From positions 496,001-560,000 of the forward strand of contig CAWJMD010000008.1 of NCBI GenBank assembly GCA_963843835.1: a stretch of 64,000 nucleotides of DNA, read 5' to 3'. Positions 16,814-25,870 of this stretch are shown here, in pieces. Position 1 is the stretch's first letter, and each line of letters begins with the position of its first letter. A program made the translations under genes and the position numbers. The notes under the pieces were generated by a model that saw nothing but the letters and a program-made list of their open reading frames with translations, was not told where the DNA came from and did no database searches. This DNA is from CAWJMD01 sp963843835. Lineage in GTDB: Bacteria > Actinomycetota > Actinomycetes > Actinomycetales > CAWJMD01.

Positions 16814-17490
16814 TCGGAGGGGGCGAGCCAGGCCTGGAACCTCTCGACGGCGTCGTCGGGGCCGCCGACCTCGACCAGGGAGTGGTCGCGCCGTCCCATC
16901 ACGTACAGCAGCAGCTCGGGCGAGGGTCCGGTCAGCGTCACCGCGGGTGTGCCGCGGTGCACCTTCGAGCGGGGCCCGTCGGGGACGACGAGGACGACGC
17001 CGACCGGGCACTTGCGCAGGGCGCGGCGCGACAGGGCCAGGGCGGCACCCCACAGCGCCCGCCGGTGGCGCGCGTCGAGCTCACGCGGCGCCCAGTCGGG
17101 CTGGGCGCGCCGCACGTCCTCCAGGTGCACGAACATCTCGGACGTGTTGAGCAGCGCGTCGGCGCCCGGGAGGGCGAAGGCGCTGAGCGCGGGCGGCCCG
17201 TTGCGCAGGTCGTCCACCACGTCCTCGTACGGACGCTGGATCGCCTCGTCCATCAGGCGGTCGGTGTGGGCGCTCAGCAGCGGCAGGTCCGGGGAGGTCA
17301 TGCCGGGGGTGGCGTCAGGGCGTGTCTCGCGCAGCACCACGTGGGCGGCCAGGTGCCGGGTGGTCCAGCCCTCGCACAGGGTCGGCGCGTCCGGTCCCAT
17401 CGCCTCCAGCTCTGCAGCCAGCGCCGCGCGGTCGGCGGCGGCCGGAGTCGTGCGGGGAGCGACGGGCGGTGCGCTGGCGTGTGGGCTCAT
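16807..17490 (-). CDS. TIGR03085-type metal-binding protein (mycothiol-transferase/DinB-like fold)
   Basis: A 227-residue cytoplasmic protein. The segment LCEGWTTRHLAAHVVLRETRPD is the conserved helix of the maleylpyruvate-isomerase N-terminal/DinB superfamily, in which histidines bind a metal; EMFVHLEDVRRAQPDW provides the further His. I recognise the overall pattern as TIGR03085, for which no reaction is known; related proteins use mycothiol. It stands alone on the minus strand, divergent from the ABC exporter genes and convergent with hisF. Confidence 0.8.
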   Translation of the reverse strand: MSPHASAPPVAPRTTPAAADRAALAAELEAMGPDAPTLCEGWTTRHLAAHVVLRETRPDATPGMTSPDLPLLSAHTDRLMDEAIQRPYEDVVDDLRNGPPALSAFALPGADALLNTSEMFVHLEDVRRAQPDWAPRELDARHRRALWGAALALSRRALRKCPVGVVLVVPDGPRSKVHRGTPAVTLTGPSPELLLYVMGRRDHSLVEVGGPDDAVERFQAWLAPSDL

Positions 17491-17600
17491 GCCCTCGAGT
17501 CTGCCTCCGCACCTCGGTGGCGGCTAATCGGTGCGCCGCCCGGCGGTCCGGTATGAGAGGCTACGAAGACATCCCATCACTTGTTCCAGGAGGCTCGCCC

Positions 17601-19473
17601 GTGCCCGATCGCCCCGTCCCGTCGACGGCGCACCAGGGCACGATGCGGCGGGGCTTCGGGGTCCTGCTCCGCGGCATCCGCGACGAGCCGAAGACGTTCG
17701 CCATCGCGGTGATCGGCAGCGCCGTCTACGGTGCTGCGACCGCGGGGACGGGGTACCTGGTCGGCCGGATCACCGACCAGGTGCTGACCCCGGCGTTCGA
17801 CACCGGACGCATCGACCGCGGTGCGCTGCTCGGCGCCGCCGGCCTGCTCGCCGTCGTCGCCCTCATGACCGCGGCCGCGGTGGCCGTGCGGCGCATCTTC
17901 GCCGGGGTGACGTCGACGAACCTCCAGGCCCGGTACCGCCGCGCGGTCTCCCGCCAGTACCTGCGGCTTCCGCTCTCCTGGCACCACCGCCACCCCGCCG
18001 GCCAGCTGCTCTCGAACGCCAACTCGGACATCGAGGCCAGCTTCATGGTGTTCAACCCGCTGCCGTTCTCGCTCGGCGTGCTGGTGATGCTGGTGATCGC
18101 GGGGATCGCGATGGTGGCCGCCGACCCCGTGCTGGCAGCGGTCGGGCTGACCGTGCTGCCCGCCGTCGCCGCCGCGAACATCCTCTACCAGCGCGTGATG
18201 TCGCCCAAGGTCGTCCGGTCGCAGCAGCTTCGCGCGACGGTCGCTGCCATCGCGCACGAGAGCTTCGACGGGGCGCTGGTCGTCAAGGCCCTCGGACGCG
18301 AGAGCGAGGAGACCGCACGCTTCGCCGCCGCCACCGACGAGCTGCGCGCGGCCAACGTCGACGTCGGGCGCACCCGAGGCGTGTTCGACCCGCTGGTCGA
18401 GCTGTTGCCGACGATGGGGACGCTGGTCGTCCTCGGGCTCGGCACCTGGCGGGTGGACACCGGGACGGCGCAGGCCGGTGACGTCGTCCAGGTCGCCTAC
18501 CTGCTGACCCTCCTCGCGTTCCCCGTCCGTGCGCTCGGCTGGGTGCTGGGTGAGCTGCCGCGTGCGGCCGTCGGGTGGGGGCGGGTGGAGTCGGTGCTGC
18601 GCGCGACCGGCGAGATGCGTCACGGCGCGGACCCCCTCGAGGGGAGCCGGCCCCTGTCGCTGCACGTCGACGACATCTCCTACGCCTTCGAGACGGGGGT
18701 CGACGAGGACCTGTCCGAGACGCCCGCGGCACGTGACGGTGCGACCACGACCGCGCCCGAGCGGATCGAGGTCCTGCACGACGTGACCCTGACCGTGCGG
18801 GCCGGCAGCACCGTGGCCGTCGTCGGACCGACGGGGTCCGGCAAGTCCACCCTGGCGAGCCTGCTCGTCCGGCTGGTCGACCCGCACAGCGGTGAGGTGC
18901 TGCTCGACGGCGTCGACGCCCGGTCGGTCGCGCGCGGTGGCATCGCCGCCGCCGCCGCCCTCGTGCCGCAGTCGACGTTCGTCTTCGACGACACGGTGCG
19001 AGGCAACATCACGCTGGGCGCCACCGGCCCGGACGGCGCCGAGCTGGGCGACGAGACGGTCTGGAGCGCACTGGAGCTCGCGCAGGGCGACCGCTTCGTG
19101 GCGGCTTTGCCGGGGGGTCTGGACACCCGGGTCGGCGAGCGCGGCGCGAGCCTGTCGGGTGGGCAGCGTCAGCGCGTCGCCCTGGCGCGCGCGGTGGTTC
19201 GCGGTCCCCGCCTGCTGGTTCTCGACGACGCCACGTCGGCGGTCGACCCTCGGGTGGAGCAGGCGATCCTGACCGGGCTGCGCGAACGCGCGGGCGGGTC
19301 TGACGGTCGTCGTCGTGGCGTACCGCAAGGCGACCATCTCCCTCGCCGACGAGGTCGTGTTCGTCGAGCGGGGCCGTGTGGTCGACCGCGGGACGCATAC
19401 CGAGCTGCTCGAGCGGCAACCGAGGTACCGGCACCTCGTCAACGCGTACGAGGAAGAGGCCAGCGCACGATGA
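17601..19473 (+). CDS. ABC exporter half-transporter, degenerate-site subunit (single-base frameshift near 19299)
   Basis: A membrane-spanning domain plus ATPase domain of a multidrug/lipid-type exporter. GTG 17601 follows AGGAGG by 7 bases. Features in order: six membrane segments (residues about 25-310), Walker A GPTGSGKST (409-417), signature LSGGQ (518-522), Walker B LLVLDD with Asp543 where Glu is usual, and Tyr about 574 where the H-loop His is usual. The frame breaks at 19299 (one extra base): from 19300 the frame shifted by one continues TVVVVAYRKATISLADEV and ends RHLVNAYEEEASAR with TGA at 19471-19473, overlapping the next ATG. Restored length is about 623 residues. The break looks like a sequence error. 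It pairs with the next gene as a heterodimer. Confidence 0.88.
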
Positions 19474-21296
19474 GCACCGCACAGGTCGAGCCCGTCGACC
19501 CGACCGACCCGGTCGGGTCCGTGATCGAGGCCTCCGCGCAGACCACCGTCTGGAGGACGCTGCGCCGCGGTCTCGAGCTCTCGCCGCAGATCCGCAAGGG
19601 CCTCGGGGTCACCCTCTCGCTCGCCACGGTCGCCACGCTGGGACGGCTCGTGGTGCCGATCACCGTGCAGCGCACGATCGACGACGGCATCAACGCGACC
19701 GGCGGTCCGAACCTGCACGCGGTGACGCTGCTCGTGGTGGCGGCGGGGGCGGCGGTGCTGCTCACGGGCCTGACGTCGTACGTGGTGAACCTCAGGCTCT
19801 TCCGCGCCACGGAGGCCGGTCTGGCACAGCTCCGGACGACCGCGTTCCGCCGCGTGCACGACCTCTCGGTGCTGACGCAGAGCACCGAGCGCCGGGGCGC
19901 GCTGGTCAGCCGCGTGACCGGGGACGTCGACACCATCTCGCAGTTCATGCAGTTCGGTGGCCTGCTGCTGATCCTGTCGATCGGCCAGCTCACGGTGGCC
20001 ACCGCGCTGATGGCCTTCTACTCGGTCCCGCTGACCCTGCTCGTCCTCGGGTGCTTCATCCCGCTCATCCTCTTCGGCCGCTGGAGCCAGCGGTACGTCT
20101 CCGCGGCCTACGGCGCCGTCCGCGAGAGGATCGGCGACGTCCTGGGAGCGATCTCGGAGACCGTGGTGGGGGCCGACACCATTCGCGCCTACGCGATCGA
20201 GGCACGCACCGCGGAGCGGGTCGACGCCAGCGTCGAGCTGCACCGCAAGGCGTCCGTGCGAGCCCAGACGCTCGTGTCCTTCAGCTTCTCGTCGGGCGTG
20301 CTCGTGTCCGGCCTCGTGGTCGCGGCCGTGGTGCTGGCCGGCACGTGGTGGGGAGTGGGCGGAGCGATCACCCTGGGCGAGCTCGTCGCCTTCCTGTTCC
20401 TCGTCCAGATCTTCACCGGACCGGTGATGTCGGTGACCGAGATCCTCAACGAGCTGCAGAACGCCGTCGCGGGCTGGCGGCGCGTCATCGCCGTGCTCGA
20501 CACCCCCGCCGACGTCGCCGACCCGGGTGACGACGGCGAGGTGCTGCCGCGCGGGCCGATCACCGTGGAGTTCGACGGCGTCGGCTTCGCCTACCCGGGC
20601 GGTCCGCCGGTGCTGCGGGACGTGTCGCTGCGCATCCCGCCGCGCACCAAGGTCGCCGTGGTCGGCGAGACGGGCTCGGGCAAGACGACCCTGGCCAAGC
20701 TGCTGACCCGCCTCCAGGACCCGGGGTCCGGACGGGTGCTGCTCGACGGGGTCGACCTGCGGCGGCTGCGCTTCTCGAGCCTGCGCGACCGGGTCGTGAT
20801 GGTGCCGCAGGAGGGCTTCCTCTTCGACGACACCCTCCTGCACAACGTGCGGTACGGCCGGCCCGACGCGTCCGACGACGACGTCGAGCTCGCCCTGACC
20901 GAGCTGGGCCTGATGGAGTGGGTCGACACCCTGCCCCACGGTCTGCACACCGGGGTCGGTCAGCGGGGCGAGTCCCTGTCGGCGGGGGAGCGGCAGCTCG
21001 TGGCGCTGGCGCGCGCGTACCTCGCCGACCCCGACCTCCTCGTGCTGGACGAGGCGACGAGCGCGGTCGACCCCGCCACCGAGGTGCGGCTGCAGCGGGC
21101 CCTCACCGGCGTGACGCACGGGCGCACCGCGGTCACGATCGCCCACCGCATGTCGACGGCCGAGACCGCCGACCTCGTGGTGGTCGTGGACGCGGGGCGC
21201 ATCGTCGAGACCGGGCACCACGACGAGCTGGTCGACGCCGGTGGCGTCTACTCGCGCATGCACGCGTCGTGGTCCGCCCAGCTCCGCTCGGTCTGA
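19470..21296 (+). CDS. ABC exporter half-transporter, catalytic-site subunit
   Basis: A 608-residue half-transporter: N-terminal six-helix domain (about 45-330) and ATPase domain with Walker A GETGSGKTT (399-407), an unusual signature LSAGERQ (503) in place of LSGGQ, canonical Walker B LLVLDEATSAVD (Glu528) and H-loop His559 in AHRMSTAETAD. Together with the preceding subunit this gives one intact and one degenerate ATP site, as in known heterodimeric exporters. The ATG overlaps the upstream stop (ATGA), so both chains are made together. The substrate is unknown. The pair interrupts the hisF-hisI order seen in other actinobacteria. Confidence 0.92.
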   Translation: MSTAQVEPVDPTDPVGSVIEASAQTTVWRTLRRGLELSPQIRKGLGVTLSLATVATLGRLVVPITVQRTIDDGINATGGPNLHAVTLLVVAAGAAVLLTGLTSYVVNLRLFRATEAGLAQLRTTAFRRVHDLSVLTQSTERRGALVSRVTGDVDTISQFMQFGGLLLILSIGQLTVATALMAFYSVPLTLLVLGCFIPLILFGRWSQRYVSAAYGAVRERIGDVLGAISETVVGADTIRAYAIEARTAERVDASVELHRKASVRAQTLVSFSFSSGVLVSGLVVAAVVLAGTWWGVGGAITLGELVAFLFLVQIFTGPVMSVTEILNELQNAVAGWRRVIAVLDTPADVADPGDDGEVLPRGPITVEFDGVGFAYPGGPPVLRDVSLRIPPRTKVAVVGETGSGKTTLAKLLTRLQDPGSGRVLLDGVDLRRLRFSSLRDRVVMVPQEGFLFDDTLLHNVRYGRPDASDDDVELALTELGLMEWVDTLPHGLHTGVGQRGESLSAGERQLVALARAYLADPDLLVLDEATSAVDPATEVRLQRALTGVTHGRTAVTIAHRMSTAETADLVVVVDAGRIVETGHHDELVDAGGVYSRMHASWSAQLRSV

Positions 21297-21332
21297 CGCG
21301 GGTGGTCCCCGACCGTCTGGCAGGATCGAACG

Positions 21333-21734
21333 GTGCCTGACAGCCCCCCGTCCTCGCTCGACCCAGCCGTCGCCGCGCGCCTCGAGCGCGACGCCGACGG
21401 CCTCGTCGCGGTGGTCGTGCAGCAGCACGACTCCGGCGAGGTGCTGATGGTCGGGTGGATGGACGACGAGGCGCTGCACCGCACGCTCACCAGCGGACGC
21501 GTGACGTTCTGGAGCCGCAGCCGGCAGGAGTACTGGCGCAAGGGCGACACCTCGGGGCACGAGCAGCACGTCAGGTCCGTCGCGCTCGACTGCGACGGTG
21601 ACGCGGTGCTCGTCCGGGTGCACCAGGTCGGGGCGGCCTGCCACACCGGCACCCGGACGTGCTTCGACGGCCGCGACCTGGCCGCGATCCAGGGTGAGGT
21701 GCCCGCAGCAGGGGTCGCCCGGGACCGAACGTGA
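21333..21734 (+). CDS. hisI: Phosphoribosyl-AMP cyclohydrolase
   Basis: Opens the adenine ring of phosphoribosyl-AMP, the third step of histidine synthesis. The 133-residue protein has the family pattern VLMVGWMDDEALHRTL, VTFWSRSRQEYWRKGDTSGH and the zinc/magnesium-site cysteines in DCDGDAVL and GAACHTGTRTCF. The GTG start at 21333 has CAGGAT 6 bases before it (leaderless type). Its stop overlaps the trpE GTG start, linking the his and trp genes in one transcript. Confidence 0.95.
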   Translation: MPDSPPSSLDPAVAARLERDADGLVAVVVQQHDSGEVLMVGWMDDEALHRTLTSGRVTFWSRSRQEYWRKGDTSGHEQHVRSVALDCDGDAVLVRVHQVGAACHTGTRTCFDGRDLAAIQGEVPAAGVARDRT

Positions 21735-23278
21735 CGGCTGGACCCGGTCGCGAGCTCGGAGGCGTCTGGCCCGAGCTCGACACCTTCCGCGAGCTGGCGC
21801 GCGACCGTCGCGTGATCCCCGTCGTCCGGCGTCTGCTGGCGGACGCCGAGACCCCGCTCACCCTGTACCGCAAGCTCTCTCACGACCGGCCGGGCACGTT
21901 CCTGCTCGAGTCGGCCGAGCACGGCGGGGTCTGGTCCCGCTACTCGATCGTCGGCGCCGCCTCGCGGGCGACGCTCACGGAGGTGGACGGTGCCGCCCAC
22001 TGGGTGGGGGAGCCCCCGGTGGGGGTGGCGACGGACGGGCCCGCTCTCGACGCCCTCGAGCAGGTGCTGGAGGTGCTGCACACCCCGCGGCTCCCGGGCC
22101 TGCCCCCGCTGACCGGCGGGATGGTCGGCGTGGTCGGGTACGACGCCGTCCGGCACTGGGAGCGCCTTCCGACCCACGCCGTCGACGAGCTCCACGTTCC
22201 GCAGCTGATGATGTCGCTGGCCACGGACGTGGCGGTGCTCGACCACGTCGACGGGACGCTGCTGCTGGTCGCGAACGCCGTGAACTACGACGCCACCGAC
22301 GAGCGCGTCGACCTCGCGTGGGTCGACGCGGTCGAGCGTCTCGACCGCATGACCGGGGAGCTGGCCCAGCCGGCGCCGTCCACGGTCGCGGTGAGCGACA
22401 TCCCGGACGCGGTCGAGCCGCGCGAGCGGACCGCCCGCGACGACTACCTCGAGTCGGTCCGCATCGGCCAGGAGGCCATCCGCGACGGTGAGGTCTTCCA
22501 GGTCGTGCTCTCCCAGCGGTTCGAGCTCGACTGCCCGGCCGACGCCCTCGACGTGTACCGCTGCCTGCGGGCGACGAACCCCAGCCCCTACATGTACCTG
22601 TTCCGCTGCCCGACCCCGGACGGCTCGGTGATCGACGTCGTCGGCTCGAGCCCGGAGGCGCTGGTCAAGGTGCAGGACGGTCGCGTCCTCTCGCACCCGA
22701 TCGCCGGCACCCGCCGGCGCGGTGACAAGCCGGAGGAGGACGTCTGGCTGGCCGAGGACCTGCTCGCCGACGTCAAGGAGCGCGCCGAGCACCTCATGCT
22801 CGTCGACCTCGCGCGCAACGACCTTGCGCGCGTCTGCGAGCCCGGCAGCGTCGACGTCGTCGACTTCATGTCCGTCGAGCGGTACAGCCACGTGATGCAC
22901 ATGGTCTCGACGGTCACCGGCGACCAGCGGCCCGCCGCGACGGCGATGGACGTGCTGCGTGCCGCCTTCCCGGCCGGGACGCTGTCTGGAGCGCCGAAGC
23001 CGCGCGCGATGGAGCTGATCGACGAGCTGGAGCCCGCGCGACGCGGCGTCTACGGGGGCGCGGTCGGGTACCTCGACTTCGCGGGCGACCTCGACATGGC
23101 GATCGCGATCCGTACCGCGGTGCTGCGCGACCAGGTCGCCTACGTGCAGGCCGGCGCCGGGATCGTGGCCGAGTCGGTGCCCGAGAGCGAGGACGCCGAG
23201 TGCCGCGCCAAGGCCGCTGCGGTGCTGCGAGCCGTGGCCGCGGCCATCACCCTGCGGCCCGCGGGCGGCGAGCGATGA
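21731..23278 (+). CDS. trpE: Anthranilate synthase component I
   Basis: Converts chorismate to anthranilate with ammonia supplied by TrpG, the first committed step of tryptophan synthesis. The 515-residue protein shows the chorismate-binding domain: GEVFQVVLSQRFELD, NPSPYMYLFR, GSSPEALVKV, HPIAGTRRRG and LSGAPKPRAMELIDELE. The N-terminal HDRPGTFLLESAEHGG is the likely Trp feedback region (family LLES motif). GTG 21731 overlaps the hisI stop as GTGA. No trpG or trpD is present in the window. Confidence 0.96.
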   Translation: MTAGPGRELGGVWPELDTFRELARDRRVIPVVRRLLADAETPLTLYRKLSHDRPGTFLLESAEHGGVWSRYSIVGAASRATLTEVDGAAHWVGEPPVGVATDGPALDALEQVLEVLHTPRLPGLPPLTGGMVGVVGYDAVRHWERLPTHAVDELHVPQLMMSLATDVAVLDHVDGTLLLVANAVNYDATDERVDLAWVDAVERLDRMTGELAQPAPSTVAVSDIPDAVEPRERTARDDYLESVRIGQEAIRDGEVFQVVLSQRFELDCPADALDVYRCLRATNPSPYMYLFRCPTPDGSVIDVVGSSPEALVKVQDGRVLSHPIAGTRRRGDKPEEDVWLAEDLLADVKERAEHLMLVDLARNDLARVCEPGSVDVVDFMSVERYSHVMHMVSTVTGDQRPAATAMDVLRAAFPAGTLSGAPKPRAMELIDELEPARRGVYGGAVGYLDFAGDLDMAIAIRTAVLRDQVAYVQAGAGIVAESVPESEDAECRAKAAAVLRAVAAAITLRPAGGER

Positions 23279-23883
23279 GCCTTCGCCGCGCCCACGTCGT
23301 CCTCGCCCTCCTGGTCGGGGGAGGCGCTGCCGTCGCCGCAGGCAGCCGCACCTGGGTCGAGGCGTCCTCGGCGGCGGACGGTCCCCTCGGCCCCCTCGGG
23401 GCCCAGGTCACCGGCGCTCAGGCCGCCCCGTTGGTGACGGCGGCAGCGCTGGTGGCCCTCGCGGCCGGCGGCGCGCTCGCGCTGTCCGGTCGGGTGACCC
23501 GGCTCGTCGCGCTGGTGCTGGGTGCCCTCGCCGGCATCGGCGTCCTCGTCCCGACCGTCGCGGTGCTGACGTCCCCGGCAGGTGCCGCATTGCGCGGCCT
23601 GGCGGAGGGCAGCGGGGTGTTCGGGGGCATCGACCCCCAGGGCGTGCGGGCGACGACGACCGCCTGGCCGGTGGTCGCCCTGGTGGCGGGGGTCGTCGTC
23701 GTGGTCGCCGCGACGGCGGGTCTGACCCAGGCGCGGCGCTGGGACGCCGTCACGCGCTTCGAGTCCCCGGGCTCCGCGCCCGTGCGGGCGGGCACGAGCC
23801 CCGGCGACGACTGGGACGCCCTCACCCGCGACGAGGACCCCACGCGGGAGCCACCGGGGCGCGACGGCCACGACCGGGACTGA
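23275..23883 (+). CDS. Trp-operon-associated membrane protein (TIGR02234 family)
   Basis: A 202-residue membrane protein starting MSLRRAHVVLALLVGGGAAV, with four hydrophobic segments and a conserved TWVEA after the first helix. The C-terminal half is hydrophilic (RRWDAVTRFE, then DDWDALTRDEDPTREPPGRD). The ATG overlaps the trpE stop by 4 bases. The family is consistently found between trpE and trpC in actinobacteria (Rv1610 in M. tuberculosis) and its function is unknown. Confidence 0.88.
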   Translation: MSLRRAHVVLALLVGGGAAVAAGSRTWVEASSAADGPLGPLGAQVTGAQAAPLVTAAALVALAAGGALALSGRVTRLVALVLGALAGIGVLVPTVAVLTSPAGAALRGLAEGSGVFGGIDPQGVRATTTAWPVVALVAGVVVVVAATAGLTQARRWDAVTRFESPGSAPVRAGTSPGDDWDALTRDEDPTREPPGRDGHDRD

Positions 23884-23920
23884 CACAATCGACCCACGCA
23901 CACACCGACGGAGGACCCTG

Positions 23921-24214
23921 ATGGAGAACGAGCTGACCCGACCCGCGTCCACCGACGCCGAGACGGTCCAGGGCCACGGCGACCACGCCGTCGGTCATGG
24001 GAACAGCCTGGCCGCCTGGGTGGCGGTCGGCATCATCCTCACGGGCTCGCTGGTGTCCTGCTTCGCCGTCGTGTTCGCCGTGGTGTGGCTCTTCTGGCTC
24101 GGCGTCATGATGATCGCCGTCGGCCTCGTCGCGGGCAAGGTGCTGTCGATGATGGGTTTCGGCCAGAAGGCCGAGCCGGTGTCGGGCGCCGCGTCCGGCG
24201 TGCACCGCGCCTGA
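23921..24214 (+). CDS. HGxxPAAW-type small membrane protein
   Basis: A 97-residue protein with a hydrophilic acidic N-terminus, then GHGNSLAAWV, a variant of the HGxxPAAW motif placed at the edge of the first of two membrane helices (GIILTGSLVSCFAVVFAVVW and LGVMMIAVGLVAGKVL). The helical hairpin is typical of this small actinobacterial family in the trp region. Function is unknown. GGAGG lies 6 bases before the ATG. The gene ends just before a bidirectional terminator. Confidence 0.8.
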   Translation: MENELTRPASTDAETVQGHGDHAVGHGNSLAAWVAVGIILTGSLVSCFAVVFAVVWLFWLGVMMIAVGLVAGKVLSMMGFGQKAEPVSGAASGVHRA

Positions 24215-24233
24215 CGCCCACACGCTCCGGACG

Positions 24234-24272
24234 ACGACGGGCCGCCACCCCCAGGGGGTGACGGCCCGTCGT
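24234..24272. terminator. Bidirectional hairpin terminator
   Basis: Arms 24234-24252 and 24254-24272 pair over 19 positions with one mismatch, between convergent genes ending at 24214 and 24297. The stem is GC-rich (acgacgggccg...) without a T tract. Confidence 0.8.
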
Positions 24273-24296
24273 GCGTCGTGTCTCAGGCGCGAGTGC

Positions 24297-24833
24297 TCAG
24301 AGGTTGTCGATCAGGCACTGCGAGTACTCCTGGTCCGTCATCGTGTTCGGGTCGCACGTCGACGTCGAGTTGCCGATCAGCGCGATGGCCCCCACGACGA
24401 CGACCACCGAGATGAGGATCGCGAGGATCGAGGTGATCACGCCGCCGAGCGCGAGGCCGCGGCCGGACGCCGTGCCCTTCTTGATCCTCGACAGGGCCAT
24501 GAAGCCGACGATCGCGCCGACGATGCCCATCAGCAGCGAGACGATGTTGACGAACGGGATCCACGATCCCAGCAGCGCCAGGATGCCGAGGACCAGTGCC
24601 ACGACGGCCATCGTGCTGCTCGGTCGGGCCGGGACGTAGCCGGCGGGCGCGCCGTAGGCGGGGTCCGAGGGTGCCCCGTAGGCCGGCTGAGCCTGCTCGC
24701 CGTACGCGGGCTGCTGCGACGCGTAGGCCGGCTTCGAGGAGTCGCCGTACTGCGGGGTGGATCCGTAGGTCGGGCCGGCCCCGGAGGGGTCGCTGCTCCC
24801 CGGCTGGTTCGGGTCGTTCGGAGTGGTGCTCAC
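24297..24833 (-). CDS. DUF4190-type membrane protein with Tyr/Gln/Pro-rich N-terminus
   Basis: A 178-residue protein. Residues 1-75 are disordered, with repeats of the type PAYGxxxxPAYGAP. Residues 76-155 form three hydrophobic segments separated by SRIKKGTASGRGLALGG, the loop motif of DUF4190 proteins. The C-terminus is short and extracellular with two Cys (STCDPNTMTD, SQCLIDNL). GTG 24833 follows GGGGAGAAGACA. Function is unknown; similar proteins are abundant in actinobacterial membranes. It is divergent from trpC. Confidence 0.82.
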   Translation of the reverse strand: MSTTPNDPNQPGSSDPSGAGPTYGSTPQYGDSSKPAYASQQPAYGEQAQPAYGAPSDPAYGAPAGYVPARPSSTMAVVALVLGILALLGSWIPFVNIVSLLMGIVGAIVGFMALSRIKKGTASGRGLALGGVITSILAILISVVVVVGAIALIGNSTSTCDPNTMTDQEYSQCLIDNL

Positions 24834-24982
24834 TGTCTTCTCCCCACAGAGTCGATGACGGATTCGTCCTCCGTCGGGGCATACCGTAGAGGAAGCCCGG
24901 CTGTTCGGCCCACGCCCGCGGGACCGGGCGCGTCGCGGCCGGCGGCCACCGGCCCGGTGCGGGTCGCGCCGGCCCACCGGGC

Positions 24983-25042
24983 TAGCATCTTGGGGTCGGG
25001 CCGTGTGGCCCGGCCACCCGGCCTGCGAGGGGGATGCGGCGC
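24983..25042 (+). promoter_or_regulatory. Probable trpC promoter and leader with a small hairpin
   Basis: TAGCAT at 24983-24988 could be a -10 box. The following about 50-base leader contains a 6-bp GC hairpin (24997-25012, loop gtgt) and then GAGGGGG before the GTG. I found no run of Trp codons that would mark a classical attenuator. The hairpin could still influence translation. Confidence 0.4.
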
Positions 25043-25870
25043 GTGAGCGTGCTCGACGACATCGTGGCGGGGGTCCGCGAGGACCTGGCCGTCCGTGAGA
25101 CGGCCACTCCGCTCGACCGGCTCCAGGAGCTGGTGGCCGCCGCGCCGTCCGCCCTCGACGGCCGCGCCGCTCTCGGCGCGCGCGGGGACGACGGGCAGCG
25201 GATCGTCAAGGTGATCGCCGAGGTCAAGCGGTCGAGCCCCAGCAAGGGAGCCCTCGCCGCGATCGCCGACCCGGCGGCCCTCGCCCGCGACTACGAGGCG
25301 GGGGGCGCCACGTGGATCAGCGTGCTGACCGAGGGCCGCCGTTTCGGGGGAAGCCTCGCCGACCTCGCGGGTGTCCGTGCGGCCGTCGACCTCCCCGTCC
25401 TGCGCAAGGACTTCGTGGTCACGCCCTACCAGGTGCTGGAGGCGCGGGCCCACCGGGCCGACGTCGTGCTCCTGATCGTGGCCGCCCTCGAGCAGGCGGT
25501 GCTCACCGCTCTCGTCGAGCGGGTCCACTCCCTGGGGATGACCGCGCTGGTCGAGTGCCACGACGCGACCGAGGTGTCGCGCGCCGTCGACGCGGGAGCC
25601 CGGGTGATCGGGGTCAACGCCCGTGACCTGCGCACCCTCGAGGTCGACCGCACGACCTTCGGGACGCTCGCCCCGCTGATCCCCGACACGATCCTCAAGG
25701 TCGCCGAGTCGGGCATCCGCGGGCCCCACGACGTGCTGGAGTACGCGCGTCAGGGCGCGGACGCCGTGCTGGTGGGAGAGGCCCTGGTCACCGGCGGGGA
25801 CCCGCGCGGGGCCGTCGCCGACCTCGTGAGCGCGGGGTCGCACCCCGCGGTGCGGATGGCGCGGCGGTGA
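25043..25870 (+). CDS. trpC: Indole-3-glycerol phosphate synthase
   Basis: Closes the indole ring from CdRP in tryptophan synthesis. The 275-residue TIM barrel starts MSVLDDIVAGVREDLAVRE and has the catalytic VIAEVKRSSPSKG, LRKDFVVTPYQVLEAR, VIGVNARDLRTLEV and ESGIRGPHDV. GTG 25043 is preferred to ATG 25034 because GAGGGGG is correctly spaced for it and the protein start fits the family. The stop overlaps the trpB start. Confidence 0.96.
   Translation: MSVLDDIVAGVREDLAVRETATPLDRLQELVAAAPSALDGRAALGARGDDGQRIVKVIAEVKRSSPSKGALAAIADPAALARDYEAGGATWISVLTEGRRFGGSLADLAGVRAAVDLPVLRKDFVVTPYQVLEARAHRADVVLLIVAALEQAVLTALVERVHSLGMTALVECHDATEVSRAVDAGARVIGVNARDLRTLEVDRTTFGTLAPLIPDTILKVAESGIRGPHDVLEYARQGADAVLVGEALVTGGDPRGAVADLVSAGSHPAVRMARR

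Noticed and set aside
17322..21296. A single continuous 1,324-codon frame suggesting a fused double ABC exporter
   Set aside because: After 19299 the frame reads shadow sequence until 19470, where the second gene starts by chance in the same frame. The true end of the first gene lies in another frame and overlaps the second start as ATGA, as expected for two genes.
24900..25042. Classical tryptophan attenuator before trpC
   Set aside because: No short leader peptide with consecutive Trp codons is present. Only one small GC hairpin is seen.
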